The notes beneath the pieces were generated by a model. The model was not told where the DNA came from and did not search any database. It saw nothing but the letters and a program-made list of their open reading frames with translations. Below, one piece after another: positions 8,698 to 17,717 of a stretch of DNA of 34,410 nucleotides. Both the position numbers and the translations under genes were made by a program. Each line of letters opens with the position of its first letter. Within the stretch, counting starts at the first letter, position 1. Origin of the DNA: Bacillota bacterium (GTDB lineage: Bacteria > Bacillota > Clostridia > Christensenellales > CAG-138); NCBI GenBank assembly GCA_023435025.1, contig JAEYSE010000010.1, positions 1 to 34,410 on the forward strand, read 5' to 3'.

Positions 8698-9447
8698 ACC
8701 CCGAATGATCGATGTATGCCCGGGAGAATGAGGGGGGGATGCATGTACTGTATATGAGAGCCGAAGGCCCCGTATACGCAGCATTCTGTTAGATGTTCCT
8801 CCCATTCATCGGCCCCTGGCTTGAGTAGGCCTCAATGGAGGAAAAGCTGACCCTGTAAAAACCGGTCGCTTTTTCAATTTGTGATACCACCTAACCATAC
8901 AAATTTCAATCATCCCGAATGACCCAAATGCCCCAGAACGCACGCGGCGCCAGGAAAACAACAGCTGACACTGATGTCAAGACCGACCAAACAAGACCGG
9001 TAATCCGTGTTTATTGCTAAGATGATATTTCCAAATCAATTAATATAATATTCGAGAAGTTAGTACATCGATTATGCTAACGTTCATAGGAGTACATGTA
9101 CGCTCCTCACGAAAATGGCGTAAGTTTTTCATCTCTTCAATATGCCAATCGGGAGTCACAATCTGTAACTGGATATCAAAGTTAATAATGGAAATATTTA
9201 TTTCATCGTTTGCAGTCATTGTGCAAACCCACATAAAATTAGCCCTTCCAGCCGCACTATTTTATAGGAATATACAATAGGCATCACTGTAGCCATCACT
9301 TATAATAAAATAAATTTAAAAATTTCCATTTTTCGTATTTTCTTATTAAGGCCCCAAGTCTAAAATTTTTGTTTACTTCCTGCAACAGAATATGTACGTA
9401 AACCGACGCGACTGTAGCCGACAATGATAACAATGGAGGAAAAACAC
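8698..9447. other. Gene-poor intergenic region
   Basis: About 750 bp with no gene I can support. Open frames here are short (up to about 68 codons), lack convincing ribosome sites and resemble nothing I know; one minus-strand frame of 64 codons (9040-9234) could be a remnant but is unidentified. The region becomes distinctly A+T-rich after about 9040, unlike the flanking genes. It contains a perfect 10-bp palindrome, GTACATGTAC (9092-9101), flanked by AGGA and TCCT arms, and the leader of the downstream operon. Confidence 0.6.
9278..9306 (+). promoter_or_regulatory. Possible promoter of the amidohydrolase-xdh-urt operon
   Basis: TAGGCA (9278-9283, 4/6) and a perfect TATAAT (9301-9306) are 17 bp apart. 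This would give a leader of roughly 135 nt before the ATG at 9448. Two CATCACT direct repeats (9282-9288 and 9294-9300) lie between the hexamers and could bind a regulator. Other A+T-rich -10-like sequences are nearby, so the choice is uncertain. Confidence 0.35.
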
Positions 9448-10656
9448 ATGGCGTTTGATTTGCTGATCACCAACGCGCGTATCCGCAAGGGAAACGGGGA
9501 TTTGCTCTGCATCGGTATACAGAATGGTAAGATCGCGGCAATCGCACCGGATCTTCCGCGTGAAGCCGGGCAAGTGATAGACGCTCGCGGCGGCCTGGTT
9601 ACCGAATCGTTTGTCAATGGACACCTGCATCTTTGCAAGGTGTATACGCTGGAAATGGCTGGACAGGCGGCTCTTGGCGAATATCACCACGGCGGCATGG
9701 GCGGAGCGATGACGGCGATTGAGCGCGCGGCCGATTTTAAATCCGCCTATAACGAGGAATGGATACTCCCCAATGTCCGGCGGGCATGCGATCTCGCCTT
9801 GCGCTATGGGAATACGCATATCCGCGCTTTTGCGGACGTGGACTCCAAAGCCAGGCTGGAAGGCATCAAGGCACTGTTGAAGGCCCGCGCGGAATACGAG
9901 GGCCGGGTGGAACTGCAGGTGGTTGCTTTCCCGCAGGATGGCGTGGTGCGAGAGCCCGAAGCCGAAGGCTATGTCGTGCAGGCAATTGAGATGGGCGCCG
10001 ATGTGGTGGGCGGCATACCCTGGATTGAGTTTACCAAGGCCGATGAGCAAAGCCATATCGACAAAATGTTTGATATCGCAGTGAAATACAACAAAGATGT
10101 TTCCATGCTGCTCGACGATGTGGGCGACGCGGAGGAAAAGACGCTGGAGATGTTTGCCCTTCGCGCGCACAAGGCGGGCTGGCAGGGTCGCGTAACCGCA
10201 CAGCACTGCCGTGCCATGGCGCTCTATGAAGAGAATTATTTCCGCAAGCTGGTGGCGCTTATGAAAAGGGCGGGTATCGGCTTGGTGGCGGATCCGCACA
10301 CCGGCCCGTTGCATGCGCGGGTGCGGGACTTAACTGCCGCCGGTATTCCCGTAGCGCTCGGGCAGGACGATATTGCCGATGCTTATTATCCGTTTGGACG
10401 GTGTAATATGCTGGAGGTTGCCTTCCTGGCCTCCCACCTGATGTGGATGACATCGTTTGCGGATATGGAGCTGCTGTACGATATGATTACGACCTCAGCT
10501 GCAAAGGTTCTCGGCATCCCCGGGCATGTGCTGGAGGTTGGTGGCAATGCGGATCTTGTGGTGCTTCAGGCGGTCGATGTTTACCACGCTATCTGGGAGC
10601 ATCAGGCGCCGCTGCATGTTATCAAGAACGGCAAAGATGTGACGCTTCCCCGCTAA
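9448..10656 (+). CDS. CodA-like (cytosine deaminase family) amidohydrolase with altered metal site
   Basis: This is a 402-residue protein; ATG 9448 is chosen because GGAGG lies 8 nt upstream. It aligns along its length with bacterial cytosine deaminase (CodA) as I remember it: NGHLHL for the HxH metal ligands, VAFPQDGV, GADVVGGIPWIEFT, VTAQHC and GQDDIADAYYPFG, the last carrying the metal-binding Asp. The usual HCDE segment, carrying a metal His and the catalytic Glu, reads LLDD here, so His becomes Leu and Glu becomes Asp. The enzyme may therefore act on a different substrate, bind one metal differently, or use another mechanism. It is the first gene of an operon with a molybdenum hydroxylase and a urea/amide-type importer, so hydrolysis of a cyclic or amide nitrogen compound in the cytoplasm is likely. 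The family is sure; the reaction is not. Confidence 0.82.
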   Translation: MAFDLLITNARIRKGNGDLLCIGIQNGKIAAIAPDLPREAGQVIDARGGLVTESFVNGHLHLCKVYTLEMAGQAALGEYHHGGMGGAMTAIERAADFKSAYNEEWILPNVRRACDLALRYGNTHIRAFADVDSKARLEGIKALLKARAEYEGRVELQVVAFPQDGVVREPEAEGYVVQAIEMGADVVGGIPWIEFTKADEQSHIDKMFDIAVKYNKDVSMLLDDVGDAEEKTLEMFALRAHKAGWQGRVTAQHCRAMALYEENYFRKLVALMKRAGIGLVADPHTGPLHARVRDLTAAGIPVALGQDDIADAYYPFGRCNMLEVAFLASHLMWMTSFADMELLYDMITTSAAKVLGIPGHVLEVGGNADLVVLQAVDVYHAIWEHQAPLHVIKNGKDVTLPR

Positions 10657-10723
10657 ATAGAGTGCAGAGCTTCGCTGCAGGTTCTTAACTGGCGGTCTAA
10701 AAGACAAACCAAGGAGGGATCGC

Positions 10724-13048
10724 ATGGGCTTCCAAACAGTAGGCAGCAGCCCCAAAAGGGTGGATGGCGTAGAAAAGGTGACTGGCTGCACGCTGTATAC
10801 CGCGGATATGAAATTTCCCAACCTGCTGCATATGAAGGTGCTCCGTTCACCGTATGCGCATGCACGGATTCTTGCGATCGATGCGGAGGAGGCATCCGGA
10901 ATGCCGGGAGTCGTAAAGGTAGCGACCGGCAAGGATGTACCGGGGCCCTTCGGCGTAGCCATTCAGGATCAACACCCGATTGCAAGGGAAAAGGTACGCT
11001 TTGTAGGCGAACCGGTGGCGGTAGTGGTAGCCCGCAGCGAACGGGAGGCCCAGCGCGCGCTCAAAAAAATCAAGGTCTCTTACGAGGTTCTGCCCTTTGT
11101 GCTGGACCCTTGGGAGGCAAAGGATCCGTCCTCTCCGGTACTGCACGAGCAGCTCATGGAGTATAAGATCCTTCCCTATGTACACCGGGAGGGGCATAAT
11201 ACCTACCAGCATTTCAAGGTCCGCAGGGGCCAGGCTGATACCGCCATGGAAGAGGCGGATTGTGTGGTGGAAGGGGAATATTGTTTTCCCTCGGTCATAC
11301 ATGCGCAGATGGAGCCGCATTGCGCTGTGGCCCGTTACGGACAAGACGGTTCCATGATCATGTATGCTACCACCCAGGCACCCTTTGTGGTGCAGGCTGC
11401 CATTTCAGAACTTTTGGAGATTCCTTATAACAAAATCCGGGTTATCGCGCCCTTTTTGGGCGGCGGGTTCGGCGGTAAATCGGATATCACGATCGAAGCG
11501 CTTGTGGGCTGTGTTTCGCGGCTGGTGCCGGGGAAATATGTGCGGCTGCTGCTAACCCGCGAGGAAATGTTCTGCGGCACGACCCATGGACGCAACGCAA
11601 TCTGCCGCTATCGGCTGGGGTTCGATAAAACCGGAAAGTTGCTGGCGATTGTCGGAGAGTCGGCCGTGGCCAGCGGCGGGAATGCCGACTATGCCGTCAA
11701 TATCATCACAGGCATGGCCTCGGCGGGCACCGGCCCATACAGCGTGGATCACCTGCGGCTGGATGTCTATGGCGTATATACCAATACGCCACCCATAGGG
11801 GCTACACGCGGGTATGGGCATCCGGAGGTGCATCTGGCGGTAGAGAGCCTGATGGATGTAGCGGCAGAAAAGCTTGGCATGCGTCCGCAGGATATTCGCC
11901 AAAAAAATCTGCTGCGCCCGGGAGACAAAAACGGGTTGGGCCAGGTGATGCACCCATCCAACGGAAATGTAGCGGAATGCGCGCACATTATTTCCGAGAA
12001 GCTGTTCGGTGTGATAAAGCCGCAATTCCCGCCGCATATAGCAATAGGCCGGGGGATGGCCGCCTATATGAAAACCCCATGTATGCCCACCAACGCCCAA
12101 TCCGGCGCGTTCATAAAGCCCAATGCCGATGGCAGCGTCAGCATGAGCACCGGCGCTGTGGATATGGGCCAGGGCCTGCATACCGTATTGGCCCAGATTG
12201 GAGCAGAGGCGCTTGGGATACCCTTTGAACAGGTACATTTCGAATATTCCGTGGATACGCTCATCTCCCCGTACGATTGGCAGACGGTGGCCAGCCGTTC
12301 CACATGGGGTGCCGGGAACGCTGTGCTGCTGGCGGCCGAGGATTTTAAACGGAAGCTGAGAGAACAGGGAGCTAAGGTATTTGGCGTTCCTGCCGATTGC
12401 GTGACGGCGGAGGCGGGTACGGTGCGCTATAACGGCCAATCCATTGGCTGGGGGCGGTTTGCGACGGGCCTTTGCGGCCCGGATGGCATTGCGCTTACAC
12501 AACCGGTTATGGGCGTAGGGTATTTTGTACCGGAGGGCATACAGAACCACGACGCCGAGACCGGGCAAGGCAATGCCGCTGCCGATTGGACATTCGGCTG
12601 TGTAGGCGCGGAGGTCGCGGTGGATCTGCGTACCGGGGAGGTAACAATGCTGCGCCTTCTAAACGCTATCGATGCCGGCACCATCATCAACCCGCGTCTT
12701 GCCACAGAGCAAGTGAGCGGCGCCATGCTGATGGCGGCAGGCAGTGCGCTAAGCGAGACGGTGGTCTACGACCAAAAGACGGGGAAAGTACGCAACGACA
12801 CGCTGGTGGATTACAAAATCCCAGGCATCGAAGATATCCCCTGTAAGACAGAGGTGTTTTTCGTACAGACGCCGGAGGAATCCGGGCCCTATGGCGCAAA
12901 GGGCATCGGCGAACACGGTGCCGTGGGCACTGTTCCGGCGCTGCTCAATGCCATTTATGACGCAACAGGCCTGCGTTTTCATACCATTCCGGCGTCGGCT
13001 GATCGGATTGTTACCATGCACAGGGGAGGTGGCATCGGTGATCGTTAG
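10724..13048 (+). CDS. xdhA: Xanthine dehydrogenase-family molybdenum-binding subunit
   Basis: This is a 774-residue large subunit starting at ATG 10724 after AAGGAGGG. The N-terminal a/b-hammerhead domain (about 20-130) is followed by the molybdopterin-binding domain. GGGFGGKSD, ATRGYGHPE (the Arg matches the FRGFG Arg of xanthine dehydrogenases), AVDMGQGLHT and GAKGIGEHGA are the cofactor-binding and catalytic segments. Glu730 in GIGE should be the catalytic base of the molybdenum hydroxylase. With the FAD and 2Fe-2S subunits just downstream it forms an LMS-type heterotrimer that hydroxylates a carbon next to nitrogen in a heterocycle or an aldehyde, passing electrons to NAD or another carrier. 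Substrate (xanthine, hypoxanthine, nicotinate or other) is not fixed by the motifs I can read. No cofactor-insertion gene is in this operon. Confidence 0.9.
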   Translation: MGFQTVGSSPKRVDGVEKVTGCTLYTADMKFPNLLHMKVLRSPYAHARILAIDAEEASGMPGVVKVATGKDVPGPFGVAIQDQHPIAREKVRFVGEPVAVVVARSEREAQRALKKIKVSYEVLPFVLDPWEAKDPSSPVLHEQLMEYKILPYVHREGHNTYQHFKVRRGQADTAMEEADCVVEGEYCFPSVIHAQMEPHCAVARYGQDGSMIMYATTQAPFVVQAAISELLEIPYNKIRVIAPFLGGGFGGKSDITIEALVGCVSRLVPGKYVRLLLTREEMFCGTTHGRNAICRYRLGFDKTGKLLAIVGESAVASGGNADYAVNIITGMASAGTGPYSVDHLRLDVYGVYTNTPPIGATRGYGHPEVHLAVESLMDVAAEKLGMRPQDIRQKNLLRPGDKNGLGQVMHPSNGNVAECAHIISEKLFGVIKPQFPPHIAIGRGMAAYMKTPCMPTNAQSGAFIKPNADGSVSMSTGAVDMGQGLHTVLAQIGAEALGIPFEQVHFEYSVDTLISPYDWQTVASRSTWGAGNAVLLAAEDFKRKLREQGAKVFGVPADCVTAEAGTVRYNGQSIGWGRFATGLCGPDGIALTQPVMGVGYFVPEGIQNHDAETGQGNAAADWTFGCVGAEVAVDLRTGEVTMLRLLNAIDAGTIINPRLATEQVSGAMLMAAGSALSETVVYDQKTGKVRNDTLVDYKIPGIEDIPCKTEVFFVQTPEESGPYGAKGIGEHGAVGTVPALLNAIYDATGLRFHTIPASADRIVTMHRGGGIGDR

Positions 13049-13892
13049 CGACTATCGTTACGAAAGACCGGCAGCGCTTCCCGCCCTGCTTGAACTGGCT
13101 GCTCAGGAGGGTGCAAAGCTCCTGGCGGGCGGCACGGATCTGCTGCTGGTGATGCGTGAGGAAAGGCTAAGCCCCACGTTGGTGGTGGATGTGAAGGCCG
13201 TAGAGGAATTGCGGGGCATTTATCCTGTGCATGACGGCCTGTTTATTGGGGCGGCAGAGCCTGTACAGGCTGTGGTGGAGCATCCGCTTACGCAAGTGTA
13301 TCAGGCGCTGGTGGAAGGAGCGGGACATATCGGCTGCTATGAAATCCGGCAGCGTGCCACCATCGGCGGGAATATCTGCAACGGCTCCCCTTCGGCAGAC
13401 TCTCTCCCTGGCCTGCTGCTGTATGATGCAGATGTACACCTGGTCAGCTTGCAGGCGGAGCGGGTCATCCCGTTGGAACGGTTCCTGCTGGGTCCCGGCA
13501 AGGTGGATCTGCGGGCTGGAGAGGTATTAAAAGGCGTACTGCTCAAAACGCCCCCAGAGGGGTCAAAAAGCAAATATTACCGTAGGAGCCGTGTAAAGGG
13601 CATGGATCTTTCCGGGATCAGTGCGGGCGTTTACTGCGAAGGACTACAAAATTTTCGCATTGCTTTGGGTGCGGCGTGGCCGACTGTTGCACGCGCGCGT
13701 AAGGCTGAGGAACTATTAAACAGCGCTCCGTATTCCGGGCAGCTTTTAGAGGAAGCGGTGGCTGCCATTGTAAATGAGATTTCTCCCCGCCGCAGCAGCA
13801 TGCGGGCCTCGCCGGAATATAAAAAGGAAATGATCCCGGTTCTAATCAAAATGGCGATTGAAGAGATGAATAGAGGTGTGCTGAATGCATAG
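13038..13892 (+). CDS. xdhB: Xanthine dehydrogenase-family FAD-binding subunit
   Basis: This is a 284-residue medium subunit. GTG 13038 is chosen as start because GGAGGT (13025-13030) precedes it and the family begins near this point; it overlaps the end of the large-subunit gene by 11 bp, so the two are translationally coupled. AGGTDLLLVMR (about residues 33-43) and ATIGGNICNGSPSADSLPGLL (about 107-127) are the two FAD-binding motifs of the CoxM/XdhB family. The C-terminal CO-dehydrogenase flavoprotein domain follows, with RRSRVKGMDLS. It carries electrons from the iron-sulfur subunit to NAD or another acceptor. Confidence 0.9.
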   Translation: MIVSDYRYERPAALPALLELAAQEGAKLLAGGTDLLLVMREERLSPTLVVDVKAVEELRGIYPVHDGLFIGAAEPVQAVVEHPLTQVYQALVEGAGHIGCYEIRQRATIGGNICNGSPSADSLPGLLLYDADVHLVSLQAERVIPLERFLLGPGKVDLRAGEVLKGVLLKTPPEGSKSKYYRRSRVKGMDLSGISAGVYCEGLQNFRIALGAAWPTVARARKAEELLNSAPYSGQLLEEAVAAIVNEISPRRSSMRASPEYKKEMIPVLIKMAIEEMNRGVLNA

Positions 13893-14373
13893 GGTTCCGG
13901 TTGTAATGCGCGTTAACGGCATGCAGATAGAGGCAGAAGTGGATACGGCACAAACCCTGTTGCACTTTATACGGGAAGAAGCAGGGCTCACCGGCACCAA
14001 ATCCGGCTGTGAAAACGGCGAATGTGGTGCGTGCACGGTACTGATGAACGGCGTACCCGTCCGGTCTTGCATCATATTGGCTGCGGAGGCGGACGGCGCC
14101 GATATACTGACCGTCGAGGGGCTATCTTATGACGACGGCCTGCATCCTCTGCAACAGGCCTTTATCGAACACAGCGCGGTGCAGTGCGGGTTCTGTATCC
14201 CAGGCATTCTGATGGCGGCAAAGGCCATGCTTGACAAACATCCGGACCCTTCGGAAGAAGATGTATTGGAGGCGCTGGGCGGGCATTTATGCCGTTGCGG
14301 CGGATACTCCGCAATGAGCCAGGCGGTCAGTACCGCCGCCAAGGCGCTTGGGAAAGGCGAGGGAAAGCGCTAG
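13885..14373 (+). CDS. xdhC: Xanthine dehydrogenase-family 2Fe-2S subunit
   Basis: This is a 162-residue small subunit overlapping the FAD subunit by 8 bp. The first cluster uses Cys42, Cys47, Cys50 and Cys62 (plant-ferredoxin pattern CENGECGAC). The second, near the molybdenum site, uses Cys101, Cys104, Cys136 and Cys138 (CGFC and CRCGGY). Both sets are complete, so the electron path looks functional. Length is standard for the CoxS/XdhC (E. coli naming) family. ATG 13885 is used; ATG 13906 (MRVNGM) is a possible later start. Confidence 0.92.
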   Translation: MHRVPVVMRVNGMQIEAEVDTAQTLLHFIREEAGLTGTKSGCENGECGACTVLMNGVPVRSCIILAAEADGADILTVEGLSYDDGLHPLQQAFIEHSAVQCGFCIPGILMAAKAMLDKHPDPSEEDVLEALGGHLCRCGGYSAMSQAVSTAAKALGKGEGKR

Positions 14374-14480
14374 CCAGTCAGGGTTAGCGGGATACTGTGC
14401 CCAAATTGCCGTGGAAACGGTGTTTGGAGATATGTCTTCATCAAAATCAGTTACCGAAGGAGCTAGAGGAGGATAACAAA

Positions 14481-15650
14481 ATGAAAAAATGGGCAAGGAT
14501 TGGGATTGCGCTGTTCGTATGCGCAGCGACGGTTCTCGGGTTGACGGGCTGCGGGGCAAGCGTCAGCGGGGGCTCATCTGGAGAGATTAAGATTGGCCTG
14601 ATATTCTCCAAGACCGGCGCTACGGCAATTACCGAGGAGTGCATGTACAATGCCGCTATGATGGCCATCGACGAGGTGAACGAGGCGGGCGGCGTAAAGG
14701 GTAAGAAACTGGTTCCGGTATTCGAAGATTATTCCACCGATCCGGCCAAGGCCGCCGACAAAATGAAAAAGCTGATTATGCAGGATAAAGTCGTGGCTAC
14801 GGTAGGCCTCTACACCTCCGCGAGCCGTGTCGCGGCACGACCCATTGTGGAACAGAACAACGGCATCCTGGTATACCCCACCTTCTATGAAGGCGAAGAT
14901 CCTTCCCCGAATCTCATCTATACCGGCAGCGTACTCAACCAGCAGAATGATCTGTTTGTACCGTGGTTGATGGAGAACGTCGGCAAAAAATTCTTCTTCC
15001 TGGGCTCAGAGACAGTATATGTATCACTCATTCACGCGCAGGCCGTTGAAGTGGTAAAGGCGAATGGCGGCGAGATTGTGGGCAATGAGATTGTGCCCTC
15101 CGGCAATTCTGATTTTGCTTCGGTCATCGCCAAAATCAAAGAGGCAGACCCGGACGTGATCTATGCCAACCTGAACGGCGACAGTACTGTGGCCTTCTAC
15201 AAACAGTATAAGAGCTACGGCTTTGATGCAGCCGAAATGCCCATCGCAAGCACGATTACAGACGAAGCCTCGGTAGCGGCCATTGGTGATGCGGCGGTGG
15301 GGCATTATTCCTGCTTCAACTACTTCAATACCATCGAGAGCGAAGCGAACAAAACCTTTGTGGACAACTATGAAAAGAAGTTCGGCAACCGCGATGTGAC
15401 CGCAGTGGGCGAGGCCAGCTATGATTCAGTCAAGCTGCTTGCCATGGCACTCGAAAAGGCCGCAGACTTCAAGCCGGAAACCATTTTGGCCGCATTCAAG
15501 GGCCTGGAAATGGATGCTCCTCAGGGACATATCAAGATTGACGAGAACAGCCACCATCTCTGGTGCCGTGGCCGTATCGCGCAGGTGGCTCCCGATGGTT
15601 CGTTCAAAGTCGTTTACGAATCCCCCGAACTGATCGAACCCAAGCCCTAA
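14481..15650 (+). CDS. urtA: Urea/amide-type ABC transporter substrate-binding lipoprotein
   Basis: This is a 389-residue protein; ATG 14481 is used because GAGGAGG precedes it and it begins a proper lipoprotein signal peptide. The lipobox is LTGC (Cys at about residue 24), so the mature protein is lipid-anchored outside the membrane. The rest is a type I periplasmic-binding fold of the branched-chain amino acid/amide group: IKIGLIFSKTG, a YEGEDPSPNLIYTGS...NQQ segment and GKKFFFLGS, which resemble UrtA rather than LivJ. Downstream genes complete a five-gene importer. No urease is in the window and the operon begins with Mo-hydroxylase genes, so the ligand may be an amide, ureide or heterocycle instead of urea itself. 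Confidence 0.85.
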   Translation: MKKWARIGIALFVCAATVLGLTGCGASVSGGSSGEIKIGLIFSKTGATAITEECMYNAAMMAIDEVNEAGGVKGKKLVPVFEDYSTDPAKAADKMKKLIMQDKVVATVGLYTSASRVAARPIVEQNNGILVYPTFYEGEDPSPNLIYTGSVLNQQNDLFVPWLMENVGKKFFFLGSETVYVSLIHAQAVEVVKANGGEIVGNEIVPSGNSDFASVIAKIKEADPDVIYANLNGDSTVAFYKQYKSYGFDAAEMPIASTITDEASVAAIGDAAVGHYSCFNYFNTIESEANKTFVDNYEKKFGNRDVTAVGEASYDSVKLLAMALEKAADFKPETILAAFKGLEMDAPQGHIKIDENSHHLWCRGRIAQVAPDGSFKVVYESPELIEPKP

Positions 15651-15676
15651 GTCGCTATTAAACGGTTTTAGGCTCT

Positions 15677-15708
15677 GTTCAGAGCACGACAACTGCCGTG
15701 CTCTGAAC
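15677..15708 (+). terminator. Strong hairpin between urtA and urtB
   Basis: GTTCAGAGCACG (15677-15688) and CGTGCTCTGAAC (15697-15708) form a perfect 12-bp stem with an 8-nt loop. Only a weak T-rich tract (TCTATTTT) follows, and the same operon continues 28 bp later. It is likely a partial terminator or mRNA-stabilising hairpin that leaves more binding-protein transcript than permease transcript. Confidence 0.75.
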
Positions 15709-15736
15709 TCTATTTTAAAAGGGGGTAGTCCCATTT

Positions 15737-16591
15737 ATGTTTGCATTATTGCTGGCCAACGGCATCAATTCTTCCGCCTTGTTTTTACTGACCGCGCTGG
15801 GGCTTGTCATCATCATGGGTCATATGAAGGTGGTAAACCTCGCCCACGGAGAGTTGATTATGGTTGGCGCCTATGTAGCCTATTACACAAGTACTGTGAT
15901 GGGGTTGCCCTACTTTTGTTCCATTATCGGGGCTTTTCTGATAACGGGATTACTGGGCGCCGGTATCGAGCGGCTGGTTATCCGCAGGCTGTATGGCAAG
16001 ACGGCGGAGACTCTGCTCGCTACCTATGCCCTCTCGCTGGTAATCCAGCAGGCCGTGCGGTTTATCAGTGGGCCGGAGCTTAAATATGTCAATATACCGG
16101 TAAACGGCACATTGGAAATAAAAGGCGTACCCATCCCTTATTACAATTTGGTCATCCTGCTGGTCGCCGCGCTTGCACTGCTTTCTACATGGTTGCTCAT
16201 CTATAAAACCACGCTGGGCAAACAGATCCGTGCTATTACCGAGAACCGTTCCATGACGGGATGCCTGGGCATCAATACCCAGCGTATCGATACCATTACG
16301 TTTACCTATGGTACGGCGCTCGCCGGGCTATCCGGGGCCATGCTCGCCCCAATACGCACAGTTTCGCCGTTTATGGGGGTACAGTACCTGACCGATGCAT
16401 TTTTGAATGTTGTAATCGGCGGTGTGGATTCGTTGTTCGGAACGGCGTTTTCTGCGGGTTTAATCGGAGAATCAGTCACGATATTGGGCGGGTTCTGGAA
16501 CGATGTCGGCGCAAAGATACTGGTATTTTTGATCATTATCATACTGATCCGCTTTAAGCCGGAGGGGTTATTTGCAAAGGAGAAAAGGTAA
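15737..16591 (+). CDS. urtB: Urea/amide-type ABC transporter permease (LivH/UrtB family)
   Basis: This is a 284-residue integral membrane protein with about eight hydrophobic segments, starting at ATG 15737 after AAAAGGGGGT. The family motifs are visible: MKVVNLAHGELIMVGAY near the N-terminus (about 31-47), the coupling segment GKQIRAITENRSMTGCLGI (about 160-178), and GTALAGLSGAMLAP. It pairs with the next permease to form the channel of the importer. Many UrtB proteins carry a long N-terminal extension; this one lacks it and has LivH length. Confidence 0.88.
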   Translation: MFALLLANGINSSALFLLTALGLVIIMGHMKVVNLAHGELIMVGAYVAYYTSTVMGLPYFCSIIGAFLITGLLGAGIERLVIRRLYGKTAETLLATYALSLVIQQAVRFISGPELKYVNIPVNGTLEIKGVPIPYYNLVILLVAALALLSTWLLIYKTTLGKQIRAITENRSMTGCLGINTQRIDTITFTYGTALAGLSGAMLAPIRTVSPFMGVQYLTDAFLNVVIGGVDSLFGTAFSAGLIGESVTILGGFWNDVGAKILVFLIIIILIRFKPEGLFAKEKR

Positions 16592-16649
16592 TCCGGGCAT
16601 GCGGAGCAGATGTTTTGTTTAGCTAAAAAATGAGAGGGGCGGGCTGCCA

Positions 16650-17717
16650 ATGCTGCTCAAAAAACTCACGTCTTTACCGGTCAACCGCTATATCGATGGC
16701 GCAGCGTTCCTGTTCCTGGCGATTTTCCCTTTGTTGTTCTCCCCGTTCCGTACGGAATTGATGGGCAAAGTGCTAGTTTATATTATTTTTGCCATATCCC
16801 TTGACCTGCTGTGGGGTTATACGGGCCTTATGAGCATGGGACACGCCGTGCTGTTTGGCGCGGGCGGGTATATGGTGGCGCTTTCCTATACGTTTCTTAA
16901 AGGTCTGCCATGGTATATGCAGCAAGCAGGGCTCGAACAGATACCCGCTCTATTTACGCCGCTCCTGAGCCCGGTTGTGGCATTTTTGCTTGCGCTTGTT
17001 GTACCGGGTTTGATTGCGGCTTTTCTTGGAACATTTATATTTTCCAGCAAGATCAGCGGCGTATTCTTTTCCCTCATTACGCTGGCACTTGCGCAGATAT
17101 TCGAGTTGTTTGTTACCAACCAGCATGTCTATACCAATGGCAGCAACGGGCTAGGCGGCCTGGAGCGGTCGTTGCTGGGCAGCGCCCCGCTTTCACTCAA
17201 TGTGCTTTATTACATATTGCTGGGGGTGGTGCTGCTGGTATATCTGTTCTGCATCTGGCTGACCAACACCCGCTTTGGTACGGTTTTGCAGGCAATTAGG
17301 GAAAACGAATCGCGTCTGACTTTTTTGGGGTATAAGCCCAACCGGTTCAAGATCGCGGTATATGTGGTTTCCGGCGTGTTGGCAGGGCTGGCGGGCGTTC
17401 TTTATATTCCAACCAACGGCTTTATTTCACCTACGGAGGTGGGCCTAACCCTTTCTACACTGCTTCTTGTATGGGTAGCGATCGGCGGCAGAGGCAATTT
17501 GACGGGCGCTATCGTGGGTACGATACTCATTAATTGGGCGCAAACGCTGCTTTCGGAGCAGATTGCGGATTATTGGATGCTGATTATGGGCGTTGTGGTA
17601 CTGGTTTTTGTGTTCTTCATGCCCAACGGGCTGATTGGCAAGCTGATCAATATTCAATATCTACGGGGCGATGCTAGGCGTAAAAACGCATCCGCGGAAC
17701 AGAAGGAGGTATGCTGA
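16650..17717 (+). CDS. urtC: Urea/amide-type ABC transporter permease (LivM/UrtC family)
   Basis: This is a 355-residue membrane protein with many hydrophobic helices. It begins at ATG 16650 behind GAGAGGGGCGGG. The LivM-family signature LLWGYTGLMSMGHAVLFGAG (about 51-70) and the cytoplasmic coupling loop FGTVLQAIRENESRLTFLGY (about 210-229) are clear, followed by SGVLAGLAGVLY. It is the second permease of the importer, 58 bp after the first, and its stop overlaps the following ATPase start by one base. Confidence 0.9.
   Translation: MLLKKLTSLPVNRYIDGAAFLFLAIFPLLFSPFRTELMGKVLVYIIFAISLDLLWGYTGLMSMGHAVLFGAGGYMVALSYTFLKGLPWYMQQAGLEQIPALFTPLLSPVVAFLLALVVPGLIAAFLGTFIFSSKISGVFFSLITLALAQIFELFVTNQHVYTNGSNGLGGLERSLLGSAPLSLNVLYYILLGVVLLVYLFCIWLTNTRFGTVLQAIRENESRLTFLGYKPNRFKIAVYVVSGVLAGLAGVLYIPTNGFISPTEVGLTLSTLLLVWVAIGGRGNLTGAIVGTILINWAQTLLSEQIADYWMLIMGVVVLVFVFFMPNGLIGKLINIQYLRGDARRKNASAEQKEVC

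Noticed and set aside
9040..9234. Minus-strand frame of 64 codons in the gap before the amidohydrolase
   Set aside because: No ribosome site and no recognised family. It could be a gene remnant, but nothing supports that beyond the open frame.
9286..9419. Repeated ACTGTAGCC at 9286 and 9411
   Set aside because: A 9-bp direct repeat in a few hundred bases can arise by chance and has no palindromic form or fixed relation to a promoter.
9373..10314. Minus-strand open frame of 313 codons opposite the amidohydrolase
   Set aside because: The plus-strand frame has clear CodA-family motifs and a ribosome site; the antisense frame resembles nothing and has no start signal.
11552..12568. Minus-strand open frame of 338 codons opposite xdhA
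   Set aside because: It is a shadow of the Mo-hydroxylase gene, whose motifs are continuous across the same stretch.
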